Shown piece by piece: positions 46,763 through 57,233 of a stretch of DNA of 64,000 nucleotides. The notes below the pieces were generated by a model that did not search any database, was not told the origin of the DNA, and saw only the letters and a list, made by a program, of their open reading frames with translations. A program made the translations under genes and the position numbers. Origin of the DNA: Pectobacterium wasabiae CFBP 3304. GTDB taxonomy: Bacteria; Pseudomonadota; Gammaproteobacteria; Enterobacterales; Enterobacteriaceae. The stretch is taken from the NCBI RefSeq assembly GCF_001742185.1, contig NZ_CP015750.1:2480001-2544000 (forward strand). The letters are read 5' to 3'. Numbering within the stretch: the stretch's first letter is position 1; each line of letters opens with the position of its first letter.

Positions 46763-48196
46763 TTAGTTACTCTGATAAATGTCTTTGTAGAGGCGGCTTT
46801 CAAATCTCACCAGAGGGACGCGACGTGCGCTCTGATCTTCTGGTGGTACGGCATAGCCGGACAGGAACTGCACGAATGCCATGCGCTGACCGCTTGCAGT
46901 GGTAATGAAACCTGCCAGATTGTATACGCCCTGTAAGGCCCCAGTTTTAGCCGAAACCTTGCCATCAACGCCAGCTTCATGCAGGCCGCCACGGTAACGC
47001 AATGTGCCGTCATAGCCTGAAAGTGGAAGCATCGTGATGTAATTTAGCTGATTATCGTGCTGTGCGATGTACTGTAATACCTGCATCATCGTTTCCGGCG
47101 AAATCAGGTTGTGTCGTGACAGGCCTGAACCGTCAACAACAATACTATTTCCTAAATCTACACCTGCCTTCTGACGAAGAATCTGACGCACGGCATCGGC
47201 CCCTGCGCGCCACGTTCCTGGTACGCTAAAGCGTTCATGCCCAATGGTGCGAAAAACCGTATCGGCAATCATGTTGTCGGACTTTTTCAGCATGATAGTG
47301 AGAAGATCATGCAGTGGCGCTGATTGTGTCTGGGCAAGCACGCTTCCTGCTGCACTTGGTTGTGTCTGTCGGCGTAAGCTGCCTTTAATGCGGATATCTG
47401 CCTGCTGCAGTTCATCTTTAACGATTGCACCGGCGTAGCTGGCTCCATCTTGAATCGCGAACGCCAGCGGAAGTGGTTCGGTGCGCTGAGTCAGGCAGCC
47501 AGTGAGCGTAAAGCGATTCAATTCTCCGGGGACCACATCCAGTTCGCAGTATTGCGCATCGGAAGATCCTTTAGCCAGCGTGCGCACTTCGCTGAACATT
47601 TGCACCGGATAATAGGAGGCGACGCGAATGAATGCGTTATCACCTGCTTTAGGTGCGCTGTAGAGCGAAACGGAAAAACAGTTGCGATCGACAATGGCGG
47701 CACCCGGCGGGGCGCTGAAACACTGTGTCATATCGTTCCATGGCCAGCCCGGCGCTTTGTCGTGACTGGCAAACACAGAAGTATCGATCAACACATCACC
47801 TGCGATTTCCTGTATTCCTCGTTTCCTTAATTCCTGCACCATATTTCGTATTTGCTGGCGTTTCAGGGTTGGATCACCGCTAAACCGCACAATCAGGTTA
47901 CCGTTCAGAATTCCGCTGGAGACAGGGCCGTGGCTTTCCATCGTGGTGATGAATCGATAGTCTGGGCCCAATTGTAGTAATGCAGCTAATGCGGTTATCA
48001 CCTTTTGTGTACTGGCAGGAAGCGCCATTTGCTGGCTATTGAAGGCCATACTGGGTGTTGTTGCGCCAACTTTTTGTACCAATAACGCCAAATTGGCACC
48101 ATCAGGTAAATATTGACGATGATCCTCAACAGAAGCTGCATTGGCATGCAGAACAAAAGCGCAGGCAAGTCCGGTAACAATCGATGAAAAACGCAT
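46763..48196 (-). CDS. dacB: D-alanyl-D-alanine carboxypeptidase/endopeptidase PBP4
   Basis: The 477-residue protein has a signal peptide (MRFSSIVTGLACAFVLHANA) and the S13 family motifs STQK (nucleophile Ser62), KKSDNMIAD and VSAKTGALQGV. It trims and cuts peptidoglycan peptides in the periplasm. E. coli DacB is also 477 residues. It is divergent from greA, as in E. coli. Confidence 0.96.
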   Translation of the reverse strand: MRFSSIVTGLACAFVLHANAASVEDHRQYLPDGANLALLVQKVGATTPSMAFNSQQMALPASTQKVITALAALLQLGPDYRFITTMESHGPVSSGILNGNLIVRFSGDPTLKRQQIRNMVQELRKRGIQEIAGDVLIDTSVFASHDKAPGWPWNDMTQCFSAPPGAAIVDRNCFSVSLYSAPKAGDNAFIRVASYYPVQMFSEVRTLAKGSSDAQYCELDVVPGELNRFTLTGCLTQRTEPLPLAFAIQDGASYAGAIVKDELQQADIRIKGSLRRQTQPSAAGSVLAQTQSAPLHDLLTIMLKKSDNMIADTVFRTIGHERFSVPGTWRAGADAVRQILRQKAGVDLGNSIVVDGSGLSRHNLISPETMMQVLQYIAQHDNQLNYITMLPLSGYDGTLRYRGGLHEAGVDGKVSAKTGALQGVYNLAGFITTASGQRMAFVQFLSGYAVPPEDQSARRVPLVRFESRLYKDIYQSN

Positions 48197-48464
48197 AATC
48201 TCAGCTAAGAACGGGGTAACGTGTGGTCATACTACGGCGCAATAAGGTCTAAAGTAAACGATGACCCTCATTGAACTCTGGGGTAAAATACGTATCAAAA
48301 TGCAAAACCGCTGCTAGCCTGGAAATTTTGTTCCGGGGCTGGTCGCTTTTGTTTTATGTCCAGTAAGGGCTGGCACGTTGCAGAGACTCCGTCGCCTTTG
48401 ATTTTTAGCGCGTCAGGATGACGATTATTTGAGTCTTACAGACTTTTTTAGAGGTATAGATAAT

Positions 48465-48944
48465 ATGAAACAATTTCCGATGACGTTGCGCGGTGCTGAA
48501 AAATTGCGCGAAGAACTTGATCACCTGAAATCAGTGCGCCGTCCTGAAATTATAGCGGCGATTGCCGAAGCGCGTGAGCACGGCGATCTGAAAGAAAATG
48601 CAGAATATCATGCTGCACGCGAGCAGCAGGGCTTTTGTGAAGGGCGTATTCAAGACATTGAAGCCAAACTGTCCAACGCACAGGTTATTGACGTGACAAA
48701 AATGGCCGCGAACAACGGGCGTGTTATTTTTGGCGCTACCGTGACGGTGATGAATCTGGATAACGATGAAGAGCAAACCTACCGAATTGTTGGCGATGAC
48801 GAAGCGGATTTTAAGCAAAATCTGATTTCTGTTAACTCCCCGATCGCGCGTGGTCTGATTGGCAAAGAACAAGACGATGTGGTGGTCATTCGTACACCGG
48901 GCGGCGACGTGGAATACGAAGTCCTGAAGGTCGAATATCTATAA
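48465..48944 (+). CDS. greA: Transcript cleavage factor GreA
   Basis: I use ATG 48465 (AGAGGT upstream). The 159-residue protein has the N-terminal coiled coil with the catalytic acidic tip ([20 protein letters not shown]) and the C-terminal FKBP-like domain ([21 protein letters not shown] end). It rescues backtracked RNA polymerase. It is divergent from dacB, with a 268-bp gap that contains no other gene. E. coli GreA has 158 residues. Confidence 0.97.
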   Translation: MKQFPMTLRGAEKLREELDHLKSVRRPEIIAAIAEAREHGDLKENAEYHAAREQQGFCEGRIQDIEAKLSNAQVIDVTKMAANNGRVIFGATVTVMNLDNDEEQTYRIVGDDEADFKQNLISVNSPIARGLIGKEQDDVVVIRTPGGDVEYEVLKVEYL

Positions 48945-48990
48945 ATTTACCATTTTGTTGATTAAAACAGCAAAAATTGTAAAGAAAAGA

Positions 48991-49014
48991 AAAAGGCCGC
49001 TTGCGGCCTTTTCT
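48991..49014. terminator. Terminator between greA and yhbY
   Basis: AAAAGGCCGC pairs with GCGGCCTTTT with a two-base loop. The tracts on either side allow termination of both converging genes. Confidence 0.85.
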
Positions 49015-49071
49015 CTAACCGATAGGCATGGCACCTTTCCGTTAAAACCGAGTATCCTGAAATAAAAAGTG

Positions 49072-49365
49072 TTATCGTGGTAACACAATTTTACGTTCTT
49101 TTGCAGGCCGGTAGAGCACGAGCGTATGGCCGATAACTTGAACGTTAGCGGCACCTGTTTCACGAACAATCGCTTCAACAATCAAGGTTTTGGTTTCACG
49201 ATCTTCTGTCGCTACTTTTATCTTGATCAGTTCGTGATGCGATAATGCTTGTTCGATCTCAGCCAGAACACCTTCGGTGAGACCGTTATTGCCTAGCATG
49301 ACAACCGGTTTTAGCGGGTGTGCCAAGCCTTTCAGGTGTTGTTTTTGTTTATTACTTAGATTCAT
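49072..49365 (-). CDS. yhbY: CRM-domain ribosome assembly protein
   Basis: The 97-residue protein is a single CRM domain (MNLSNKQKQHLKGLAHPLKPVVMLGNNGLTEGVLAEIEQAL; GHTLVLYRPA). E. coli YhbY is 97 residues and associates with pre-50S particles. It is divergent from rlmE, as in E. coli. Confidence 0.95.
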   Translation of the reverse strand: MNLSNKQKQHLKGLAHPLKPVVMLGNNGLTEGVLAEIEQALSHHELIKIKVATEDRETKTLIVEAIVRETGAANVQVIGHTLVLYRPAKERKIVLPR

Positions 49366-49508
49366 TGTCTTTTTTACTTAGGTTGGGATTGAAAACGGGT
49401 CATTCTACCGCCATCTCATGATTATAACCAATTTGACTGTTCTGATTGGTAATATGTGAGAAGTTTCTCCCCACCACGAGCGTGTTACTGAGAATAGTTG
49501 GAAAATCG

Positions 49509-50137
49509 ATGGCGAATAAAAAGCGTTCTGCAAGCTCCAGTCGCTGGTTGCAGGAACACTTTAGCGATAAATATGTGCAGCAGGCCCAGAAAAAAGGGCT
49601 GCGATCACGTGCTTGGTTTAAACTTGACGAAATACAGCAGGGCGACAAACTGTTTAAACCCGGTATGACGGTTGTGGATTTAGGCGCTGCACCTGGCGGT
49701 TGGTCACAATATGTGGTTACGCAAATTGGTGGAAATGGTCGAATTATCGCGTGTGATATTTTACCGATGGATCCGATTGTTGGTGTCGATTTCCTGCAAG
49801 GGGACTTTCGTGATGAACTGGTCCTCAAAGCCTTGCTCGAAAGGGTTGGCGATAGCAAAGTTCAGGTGGTGATGTCTGACATGGCCCTAACATGAGTGGT
49901 ACACCAGCCGTTGATATTCCGAAGTCGATGTATCTGGTTGAATTAGCGCTTGGTATGTGTCGGGATGTATTAGCGCCAGGTGGAAGTTTCCTGGTGAAAG
50001 TGTTTCAGGGAGAAGGTTTTGATGAATACCTGCGGGAAATTCGCTCCCTGTTTACGAAGGTAAAAATTCGTAAACCAGACGCCTCACGTGCCCGGTCTCG
50101 TGAAGTGTATATTGTAGCGACAGGGCGCAAACTGTAG
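49509..50137 (+). pseudogene. rlmE: 23S rRNA 2'-O-methyltransferase RlmE, frame-broken
   Basis: The first frame starts [20 protein letters not shown] and carries the SAM site [15 protein letters not shown], ending abnormally at VVMSDMALT*. The second frame from 49892 continues [20 protein letters not shown] to the normal end TGRKL. One base missing in ATGGCCCTAAC (49880-49890) explains it: adding one gives MSDMAPNMSG, as in E. coli, and a 209-residue protein. RlmE methylates U2552 of 23S rRNA and its loss slows growth. Both halves are otherwise well conserved, so a sequencing error or very recent mutation is likely. It lies ahead of ftsH. Confidence 0.88.
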
Positions 50138-50184
50138 TACCCTAACGCTGTTTTTTAACACAGTTGTAATATGAGGTTAATCCC

Positions 50185-52140
50185 TTGAGTGACATGGCGA
50201 AAAACCTAATTCTTTGGTTAGTCATCGCAGTTGTGCTGATGTCTGTTTTCCAGAGCTTTGGGCCCAGCGAGTCGAATGGCCGTAGGGTGGATTATTCAAC
50301 CTTCTTGACTGAAGTGAATCAGGATCAGGTCCGTGAAGCACGTATTAACGGGCGTGAGATCAGTGTTATCAAAAAAGACAGCAACAGATACACGACCTAC
50401 ATTCCAGTCAATGACCCCAAGCTACTGGATAACCTGCTAACGAAGAGTGTGAAAGTCGTTGGTGAGCCACCGGAAGAGCAGAGCCTGCTGGCTTCTATTT
50501 TTATTTCCTGGTTCCCTATGCTGTTGCTGATTGGCGTTTGGATCTTCTTCATGCGTCAAATGCAAGGCGGCGGTGGTAAAGGTGCCATGTCCTTCGGCAA
50601 GAGCAAAGCGCGTATGTTGACTGAAGATCAGATCAAGACGACGTTTGCTGATGTAGCCGGTTGCGACGAAGCGAAGGAAGAGGTTAGCGAACTGGTCGAG
50701 TACCTGCGTGAACCTAGCCGTTTTCAGAAATTGGGCGGTAAAATTCCGAAAGGTATTCTGATGGTCGGCCCGCCGGGAACGGGTAAAACGCTGCTGGCTA
50801 AAGCCATTGCCGGCGAAGCGAAAGTGCCTTTCTTTACGATTTCTGGTTCTGACTTCGTTGAAATGTTTGTCGGGGTTGGTGCTTCTCGTGTTCGTGACAT
50901 GTTCGAACAGGCGAAGAAAGCCGCACCTTGTATCATCTTTATCGATGAAATCGACGCCGTTGGCCGTCAGCGTGGCGCTGGTTTAGGTGGTGGTCACGAT
51001 GAACGTGAACAAACGCTGAACCAAATGCTGGTTGAGATGGACGGCTTTGAAGGCAACGAAGGTATTATTGTTATTGCGGCGACTAACCGTCCCGATGTTC
51101 TTGACCCTGCTTTGCTGCGTCCAGGTCGTTTTGACCGTCAGGTTGTGGTTGGCCTGCCGGATGTTCGCGGTCGTGAACAAATTTTGAAAGTTCATATGCG
51201 TCGCGTACCGTTGTCTCCAGATATCGATGCGTCAGTTATCGCGCGTGGTACACCTGGTTTCTCCGGTGCGGATTTGGCTAACCTGGTTAACGAAGCTGCA
51301 TTGTTCGCCGCTCGTGGCAACAAACGTGTTGTTTCGATGGTCGAGTTTGAGAAAGCTAAAGACAAAATCATGATGGGTGCTGAGCGCCGTTCCATGGTGA
51401 TGACCGAAGCGCAGAAAGAATCGACGGCGTATCATGAAGCAGGGCACGCTATCGTTGGGTCGCTCGTTCCTGGGTATGATCCGGTGCATAAAGTCACGAT
51501 CATCCCACGTGGCCGCGCGTTGGGCGTCGCTTTCTTCTTGCCGGTAGGCGATGAAATCAGCGCAAGCCGCCAAAAGCTCGAAAGCCGCATTTCGGTGGCC
51601 TACGGTGGACGCCTGGCGGAAGAAATTATCTATGGTTCTGACTACGTTTCTACAGGCGCATCGCAAGATATCAAAATGGCGACCAGCGTTGCACGCAACA
51701 TGGTGACGCAATGGGGCTTCTCTGAAAAACTCGGCCCTCTGCTTTATGCGGAAGAGGAAGGAGAGGTGTTTCTCGGCCGTTCTGTAGCAAAAGCTAAGCA
51801 TATGTCCGATGACACTGCACGTATCATCGATCAGGAAGTTAGGCGTTTGGTTGATACGAACTACGAACGCGCTCGCCGCATGTTAATGGAAAATATGGAT
51901 ATCCTCCATGCCATGAAAGATGCGTTGATGAAGTATGAGACGATTGATTCGCCGCAGATCAGTGATTTAATGGCTCGCCGCGAAGTTCGTCCGCCTGCTG
52001 GTTGGGAAGAATCAGGTTCAGGTAATAACACGGGTAACGGCGGTGCACCTAAAGCGCCTACGCCAGTGGATGAGCCGCAGACGCCTAATCCAGGTAGCAA
52101 TTCTGGTAACACAATGTCTGAGCAAGTGGACGACAAATAA
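50185..52140 (+). CDS. ftsH: ATP-dependent zinc metalloprotease FtsH
   Basis: The 651-residue protein has two membrane segments ([35 protein letters not shown]), the AAA domain with [23 protein letters not shown] and the SRH region, then the zinc site HEAGH and a Pro/Asn-rich tail. I retain TTG 50185, because GAGG lies 8 bp before it; ATG 50194 is the other option. It degrades sigma-32, LpxC and damaged membrane proteins. E. coli FtsH has 644 residues. Confidence 0.97.
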   Translation: MSDMAKNLILWLVIAVVLMSVFQSFGPSESNGRRVDYSTFLTEVNQDQVREARINGREISVIKKDSNRYTTYIPVNDPKLLDNLLTKSVKVVGEPPEEQSLLASIFISWFPMLLLIGVWIFFMRQMQGGGGKGAMSFGKSKARMLTEDQIKTTFADVAGCDEAKEEVSELVEYLREPSRFQKLGGKIPKGILMVGPPGTGKTLLAKAIAGEAKVPFFTISGSDFVEMFVGVGASRVRDMFEQAKKAAPCIIFIDEIDAVGRQRGAGLGGGHDEREQTLNQMLVEMDGFEGNEGIIVIAATNRPDVLDPALLRPGRFDRQVVVGLPDVRGREQILKVHMRRVPLSPDIDASVIARGTPGFSGADLANLVNEAALFAARGNKRVVSMVEFEKAKDKIMMGAERRSMVMTEAQKESTAYHEAGHAIVGSLVPGYDPVHKVTIIPRGRALGVAFFLPVGDEISASRQKLESRISVAYGGRLAEEIIYGSDYVSTGASQDIKMATSVARNMVTQWGFSEKLGPLLYAEEEGEVFLGRSVAKAKHMSDDTARIIDQEVRRLVDTNYERARRMLMENMDILHAMKDALMKYETIDSPQISDLMARREVRPPAGWEESGSGNNTGNGGAPKAPTPVDEPQTPNPGSNSGNTMSEQVDDK

Positions 52141-52172
52141 TTCGTCCGTGATAGGCATTTGTAACATTACGA

Positions 52173-52198
52173 AACCCCAGCCCAGGCTGGGGTTTTTT
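52173..52198 (+). terminator. Terminator after ftsH
   Basis: AACCCCAGCC pairs with GGCTGGGGTT across a short loop, then TTTT follows. It separates ftsH from folP, which starts 60 bp later. Confidence 0.85.
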
Positions 52199-52257
52199 AC
52201 TGGGAATGCTCTTGAATCACATTTCACGCTAACTACACCAGAATGCGGAGGTAAATC

Positions 52258-53091
52258 ATGCAACTGGTCGCCAGAGATTCAACGCTGGATCTTTCCTGCC
52301 CACACGTCATGGGTATTCTTAACGTCACGCCGGATTCTTTTTCCGATGGTGGCAAACACAATAAGCTTGATGCGGCACTACTTCATGTCCAGAACATGAT
52401 GACCGCTGGCGCGACTCTGATCGATATTGGCGGTGAGTCAACGCGTCCCGGGGCGGCTGAGGTCAGTACGGAAGAAGAACTGGAACGTGTCGTGCCTGTG
52501 GTTGAAGCCATTGCTAAACGCTTTGACGTATGGATCTCAGTCGATACCTCAAAGCCGGAAGTAATGACAGCGTCAGCGTTGGCGGGCGCACACCTGATTA
52601 ATGATATTCGTGCTTTGCAAGAGCCGGGTGCTCTGGAGGCAGCGGCGGCAACAGGTTTACCGGTGTGCCTGATGCATATGCAGGGTATGCCGAGAACCAT
52701 GCAGCACAAGCCGCATTATGATGACCTGCTGCAGGATATCGGAAATTTCTTGCAACAACAGATAGAACGCTGTGTGAACGCCAATATTCCGAAAAGTAAG
52801 CTATTGCTGGATCCTGGGTTTGGATTCGGTAAGAATCTTGCTCATAATTATGCGCTTCTGGCTCGTTTGAGCGAGTTGCATCGCTTTGAACTGCCTCTCT
52901 TGGTTGGTATGTCGAGGAAATCCATGATTGGACAACTCCTTAATGTGCCGCCTGCGCAGCGTGTTCATGGCAGCGTCGCTTGTGCAGTTATAGCGGCGAT
53001 GCAAGGAGCACAGATTATTCGCGTTCACGATGTTAAAGAAACGGCTGATGCTATGCGCATTGTTGAGGCTACCCTTTCTGCGAAGGAATAA
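52258..53091 (+). CDS. folP: Dihydropteroate synthase
   Basis: The 277-residue enzyme has the signature [26 protein letters not shown] and a C-terminal [10 protein letters not shown]. It couples p-aminobenzoate with the pterin diphosphate in folate synthesis and is the sulfonamide target. It lies between ftsH and glmM. The stop is 7 bp before the glmM start. E. coli FolP has 282 residues. Confidence 0.97.
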   Translation: MQLVARDSTLDLSCPHVMGILNVTPDSFSDGGKHNKLDAALLHVQNMMTAGATLIDIGGESTRPGAAEVSTEEELERVVPVVEAIAKRFDVWISVDTSKPEVMTASALAGAHLINDIRALQEPGALEAAAATGLPVCLMHMQGMPRTMQHKPHYDDLLQDIGNFLQQQIERCVNANIPKSKLLLDPGFGFGKNLAHNYALLARLSELHRFELPLLVGMSRKSMIGQLLNVPPAQRVHGSVACAVIAAMQGAQIIRVHDVKETADAMRIVEATLSAKE

Positions 53092-53098
53092 AAACAAG

Positions 53099-54436
53099 AT
53101 GAGTAACCGCAAATATTTTGGTACCGATGGTATACGTGGCAAGGTTGGTGATACGCCGATTACACCTGATTTTGTACTTAAACTGGGCTGGGCTGCTGGG
53201 AAAGTACTTGCACGACATGGTTCGCGTAAAATTATTATCGGCAAAGATACCCGCATTTCTGGCTATATGCTGGAATCCGCGCTAGAAGCCGGGCTCGCAG
53301 CAGCGGGATTATCGGCTTCTTTTACCGGCCCGATGCCTACGCCTGCTGTTGCTTATCTTACCCGAACATTCCGAGCTGAAGCCGGTATCGTTATTTCTGC
53401 TTCTCATAACCCTTATTACGATAACGGTATTAAATTTTTCTCGATTGATGGCACCAAATTGCCGGATGAAGTAGAGGAAGCGATAGAAGCTGAACTGGAA
53501 AAGCCACTGACGTGTGTTGAGTCCGCAGAGTTAGGCAAAGCCAGCCGTATTGTTGATGCTGCTGGACGCTACATCGAATTTTGTAAGGGAACTTTCCCGA
53601 GTGAACTGAGCCTCAATGGCTTAAAGATTGTTGTCGATTGCGCCAATGGTGCTACCTATCATATCGCCCCAAGCGTATTGCGTGAGCTTGGGGCTAAAGT
53701 CATCGCGATTGGCTGTGAACCGGATGGGATGAATATCAATGAAGAATGCGGAGCGACGGACGTTAGGCAGCTACAGGCACGTGTGCTGGCTGAGAAAGCG
53801 GATGTTGGGCTGGCATTTGACGGCGATGGCGATCGGCTCATTATGGTCGACCATTTGGGCAATAAGGTCGATGGCGATCAGATTCTGTATATCATCGCCC
53901 GTGAAGGTCTACGCCAAGGGCAACTACGCGGCGGCGCAGTAGGTACCCTGATGAGCAACATGGGGCTTGAGGTTGCGTTAAAGCAACTGGGTATCCCGTT
54001 TGCTCGTGCTAAGGTGGGGGACCGCTATGTGCTAGAAATGCTGCAGGCAAAAGGGTGGCGCATTGGTGCGGAAAATTCCGGTCATGTAATTCTATTGGAT
54101 AAAACCACGACGGGAGACGGTGTGATTGCTGGTTTGCAAGTACTTACCGCGATAGTGAAAAACCATATGAGCCTGCATGATCTATGCAGTGGTATGAAGT
54201 TATTTCCGCAGATCCTGGTCAATGTACGGTTTACGGGTGAAAACGATCCGCTGGAAGACAACAATGTGCAGCAGATTACGCAGGATGTGGAAAAAGAATT
54301 AGCCGGACGTGGGCGAGTATTGTTGCGAAAATCTGGTACTGAGCCACTTATTCGAGTCATGGTTGAGGGCGAACACGAAGAGACGGTGATTGCGTTGGCG
54401 AATCGTATTGCAGATGCCGTGAAAGCTGTCGGCTGA
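53099..54436 (+). CDS. glmM: Phosphoglucosamine mutase
   Basis: The start is ATG 53099 (GAAGGAAT upstream); the earlier in-frame ATG lies inside folP. The 445-residue enzyme has the phosphoserine loop [19 protein letters not shown], the metal loop [12 protein letters not shown] and the C-terminal phosphate loop [12 protein letters not shown]. It turns glucosamine-6-P into glucosamine-1-P for UDP-GlcNAc. E. coli GlmM is also 445. The 251-bp gap to secG holds no clear gene. Confidence 0.97.
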   Translation: MSNRKYFGTDGIRGKVGDTPITPDFVLKLGWAAGKVLARHGSRKIIIGKDTRISGYMLESALEAGLAAAGLSASFTGPMPTPAVAYLTRTFRAEAGIVISASHNPYYDNGIKFFSIDGTKLPDEVEEAIEAELEKPLTCVESAELGKASRIVDAAGRYIEFCKGTFPSELSLNGLKIVVDCANGATYHIAPSVLRELGAKVIAIGCEPDGMNINEECGATDVRQLQARVLAEKADVGLAFDGDGDRLIMVDHLGNKVDGDQILYIIAREGLRQGQLRGGAVGTLMSNMGLEVALKQLGIPFARAKVGDRYVLEMLQAKGWRIGAENSGHVILLDKTTTGDGVIAGLQVLTAIVKNHMSLHDLCSGMKLFPQILVNVRFTGENDPLEDNNVQQITQDVEKELAGRGRVLLRKSGTEPLIRVMVEGEHEETVIALANRIADAVKAVG

Positions 54437-54687
54437 ACGCTTTTTTGATTCATCAATCAGGTAGATAAGGCTTTTGATATGCATTTGGTGTCGAAAGCCG
54501 CTGTTTTTTTCTGCAATCAACTCGTGGCGACCAAATTACCCTTGCGTACTCTACATCCTTTGGTTAGTATTCAGACCCGCTTGATAAGGGATGTGCTCTA
54601 CATCCAGCTTAGCGGAATGACACGCGGTTTACCGCCAGAATATAGCATCTCCATGAATCATGGGGAAAACGGTTAACGGGTACGACT

Positions 54688-55020
54688 ATGTACGAAGTTC
54701 TATTAGTGATTTTCCTGTTAGTATCGATCGGGCTGGTTGCCTTGATCATGCTTCAGCAGGGTAAAGGTGCTGATATGGGAGCCTCGTTCGGAGCAGGTGC
54801 TTCTGCCACTTTGTTCGGTTCGAGCGGCTCTGGTAATTTCATGACCCGCATGACGGCGATACTGGCGACCCTGTTCTTCATTATCAGTCTCATTCTGGGG
54901 AACTTAAGTTCGCTGCAGAAGAGAGGCGGTACATGGGATAACCTGAGCCAGCCAGAAAAAGCGGAACAGACAACAGCGCCTGTTACGCCTTCAGCGCCGG
55001 CGAGTGACATTCCGAAGTAA
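54688..55020 (+). CDS. secG: Preprotein translocase subunit SecG
   Basis: The 110-residue protein has two membrane segments (VLLVIFLLVSIGLVALIML; MTAILATLFFIISLIL) with the conserved GASFGAGASATLFGSSG loop between them. It assists SecYE in protein export. tRNA-Leu(GAG) follows, as in E. coli. Confidence 0.96.
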   Translation: MYEVLLVIFLLVSIGLVALIMLQQGKGADMGASFGAGASATLFGSSGSGNFMTRMTAILATLFFIISLILGNLSSLQKRGGTWDNLSQPEKAEQTTAPVTPSAPASDIPK

Positions 55021-55044
55021 GCGTATTAAAGCAGTAATTGTGAT

Positions 55045-55131
55045 GCCGTGGTGGTGGAATTGGTAGACACGCTACCTTGAGGTGGTAGTGCCCGATTGGG
55101 CTTACGGGTTCAAGTCCCGTCCTCGGTACCA
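55045..55131 (+). tRNA. leuU: tRNA-Leu (GAG)
   Basis: The 87-nt gene has the long class II variable arm, anticodon GAG in CTTGAGG, and encoded CCA. It matches leuU of E. coli downstream of secG. Position 5 of the acceptor stem is T where the pairing base is also T (GCCGTGG/CCTCGGT), a mismatch where E. coli has A-T. Confidence 0.93.
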
Positions 55132-55135
55132 ACAT

Positions 55136-55168
55136 AAAAAATAGACGCTAATAAGCGTCTATTTTTTT
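55136..55168 (+). terminator. Terminator after leuU
   Basis: AAAAAATAGACGCT pairs with AGCGTCTATTTTTT with an AATA loop and a T tract. It lies 4 bp after the tRNA. Confidence 0.9.
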
Positions 55169-55170
55169 GT

Positions 55171-56362
55171 CTCTAATTTATCGCATTAGCCTTACAGGTG
55201 CACCAGTTACTTGCCAATGTGTTTGCTGTCTAATCAGTCGATAAAGGCTTGAGGCGCGTTTTCTATTCTCTCAATAATATACTTCACTATCTTATACTGT
55301 CCTTTTTTCATGGTATCCAGCAGTCGGTGGAGCACCGGATGAGATAGATTTATCTATGCTTTTAGTTCGTTAGGGTACTACTGTGGCTGGTTACGCATGT
55401 CAGTCGAACTTAGTCTATTGTCATTGAGGTAAGGCTTGGTGCCTCTGATGCAGCGAGTGAGTCATCAAAGCGTCTGCACTCAGGTGTGGAGTGTAAAATG
55501 TGACGTGAGGGATAGCCTCGCACGTTGGCCCAACACTCGGGAGGTCAACGTTATTGCTTCTCTGAACGATGACCGTAGGTATCTGCTCCTGTCGTTCAAA
55601 TCGAGTAAATCTGCTAGGTTGCTATCCTTTCCATCACGAAATAAATATAAAAAACTTTGAGGAAATAATATAACTATTCTGTAATATTTATTGGATGGTG
55701 TGAATATATAAATTTTTATGATGTAGAATTATGCGTTACTTTTCATGAGTTTTACAATTCATTGCGCTAAATATTTATTAATGATAATTGATTTCTAATT
55801 TATCTCATGTGTTTTGTTTTTACTTAAATAATTATGGTTAATAATATTTTATGTCGATAGTATAATAATTTAATCTGAAGTTATTTTGCTTTAACTAAAT
55901 GAAATTATTGTGTAATTTAATTTGTTGTTGAGTTTTTGCAACACAGGGAATGGAATCCATTTTTCATTTATGGTTTATTTTTTTTTGGGGGGGGATGCGG
56001 CGTGCTAATTTTTTTATTATAAAATGGGTTTCTTATAGGTGTGGCAGTGTTTTTTGTTAAATTGTAATAAATAAATTTGAGAGTGTGATTTTTTGAAGTG
56101 CTGTATAAGAAATATTGATGTTGGCGTGATTATTGTGATTATTGTGATTATTGTGATTGATGTTATTGTTAGAAAAAGAATGAAGATAAATTTCATTTAG
56201 TTATTATTTTATTTAAACATTCCTACAATGCCATCTCTTCCGCACCTCCTTGGCATCTGATCCTTTCTGCGACAGTTTGCCTACTTTACGACTAGGGTGA
56301 CGGAACACGATCGGTTTGGAATCCCTGGTGCTGTGATTGACGCTCCAAACGAGCGGTTGTTA
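55171..56362. other. Gene-free AT-rich stretch, about 1.2 kb
   Basis: I see no convincing gene. The minus strand at 55234-55350 holds a short coding-like remnant (LDTMKKGQYKIVKYIIERIE, then a stop). AT content is very high from 55640 to 56220. A T9G8 double homopolymer lies at 55978-55994, and tandem GTGATTATT repeats at 56126-56152. It lies between leuU and metY, where extra DNA may have been gained and decayed. Confidence 0.5.
56126..56170 (+). repeat. 9-bp tandem repeat GTGATTATT
   Basis: Three perfect copies at 56126-56152 are followed by two degenerate ones (GTGATTGAT, GTTATTGTT). It lies in non-coding AT-rich DNA. Repeat number could vary between strains. Confidence 0.75.
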
Positions 56363-56391
56363 TTGACAAATGGGCCTATTCCACGTATAAA
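56363..56391 (+). promoter_or_regulatory. Sigma-70 promoter for the metY-rimP-nusA-infB operon
   Basis: A perfect -35 TTGACA (56363-56368), exact 17-bp spacer and TATAAA (56386-56391) lie 75 bp ahead of the tRNA. It would start the long operon in the position where the E. coli metY promoter lies. Confidence 0.8.
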
Positions 56392-56466
56392 CATCGCCTT
56401 CGAACCAGTCCTATGGATGACTTGCATTTTTGCGGTTGTCAGCGTAGTATTTGCCACGTTTTCGGA

Positions 56467-56543
<77 letters not shown>

Positions 56544-56674
56544 CTTACTTCCAGTAAAGTGTTTTTTCAAATACGTTCTTCACTCAATTTCTATCTCTTT
56601 TTGCAGTGATTTTTGAAAAAATCCTTTACCGAAGTTATGCCGCGTTGGTTCGCGGTATTAGGGTCCAGTTGCAT

Positions 56675-56742
56675 AAAGCCCCGATTTTTCGGGGTTTTTT
56701 GTTATTTGGCAACAAACAACTGGGCTATTAGGCCCTTTTTTT
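56675..56742 (+). terminator. Two successive terminator-like hairpins before rimP
   Basis: First, CCCCG/CGGGG (56679-56694) is followed by T8. Second, GGGC/GCCC (56722-56735) is followed by T7. They lie between metY and rimP, and could reduce readthrough into rimP-nusA. NusA autoregulation at this point is known in E. coli. Confidence 0.75.
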
Positions 56743-56759
56743 ATGTCTTGGGGGTGGAC

Positions 56760-57212
56760 TTGTCCACATTAGAGCAAAAATTAACAGAGATGATTTCAGC
56801 GCCCGTGGCCGCATTAGGCTACGAATTAGTTGGGATTGAGTTCATCCGTAGCCGCCAATCGACGCTGCGTATCTATATTGATAGTGAAGATGGGATCACT
56901 GTTGATGATTGTGCTGATGTCAGCCACCAGGTCAGTGCGGTATTGGACGTAGAAGACCCAATCACTGTCGCTTATAACCTGGAAGTTTCGTCTCCAGGGC
57001 TCGAACGTCCCTTATTCACAGCAGAACACTATCTGCATTTCATCGGTGAAGAGGTGACAGTGGTGCTGCGTATGGCAGTCCAGAATCGCCGTAAATGGTT
57101 GGGTGTGATCAACGCTGTTGACGGCGAAATGATCACCATAACAGTGGAAGGCAAAGATGAAGTATTCGCGCTGAGCAACATTCAGAAAGCGAATCTTGTA
57201 CCCCACTTTTAA
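56760..57212 (+). CDS. rimP: Ribosome maturation factor RimP
   Basis: The start is TTG 56760, giving [20 protein letters not shown], as in E. coli, and 150 residues (E. coli 150). The open frame extends 49 codons further up through the two terminator hairpins, which cannot be translated sensibly. GGGGG lies just before TTG. The protein has [21 protein letters not shown] and [14 protein letters not shown] at its end. It acts in 30S assembly. Confidence 0.96.
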   Translation: MSTLEQKLTEMISAPVAALGYELVGIEFIRSRQSTLRIYIDSEDGITVDDCADVSHQVSAVLDVEDPITVAYNLEVSSPGLERPLFTAEHYLHFIGEEVTVVLRMAVQNRRKWLGVINAVDGEMITITVEGKDEVFALSNIQKANLVPHF

Positions 57213-57233
57213 AGTTTGGATGAGGCAACTAGG

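Noticed and set aside
54479..54676. 65-codon frame between glmM and secG
   Set aside because: There is no ribosome-binding site and no resemblance to known small proteins.
56126..56170. Tandem 9-bp repeats considered as a coding repeat domain
   Set aside because: No frame through them is open on either side with a start and ribosome-binding site.
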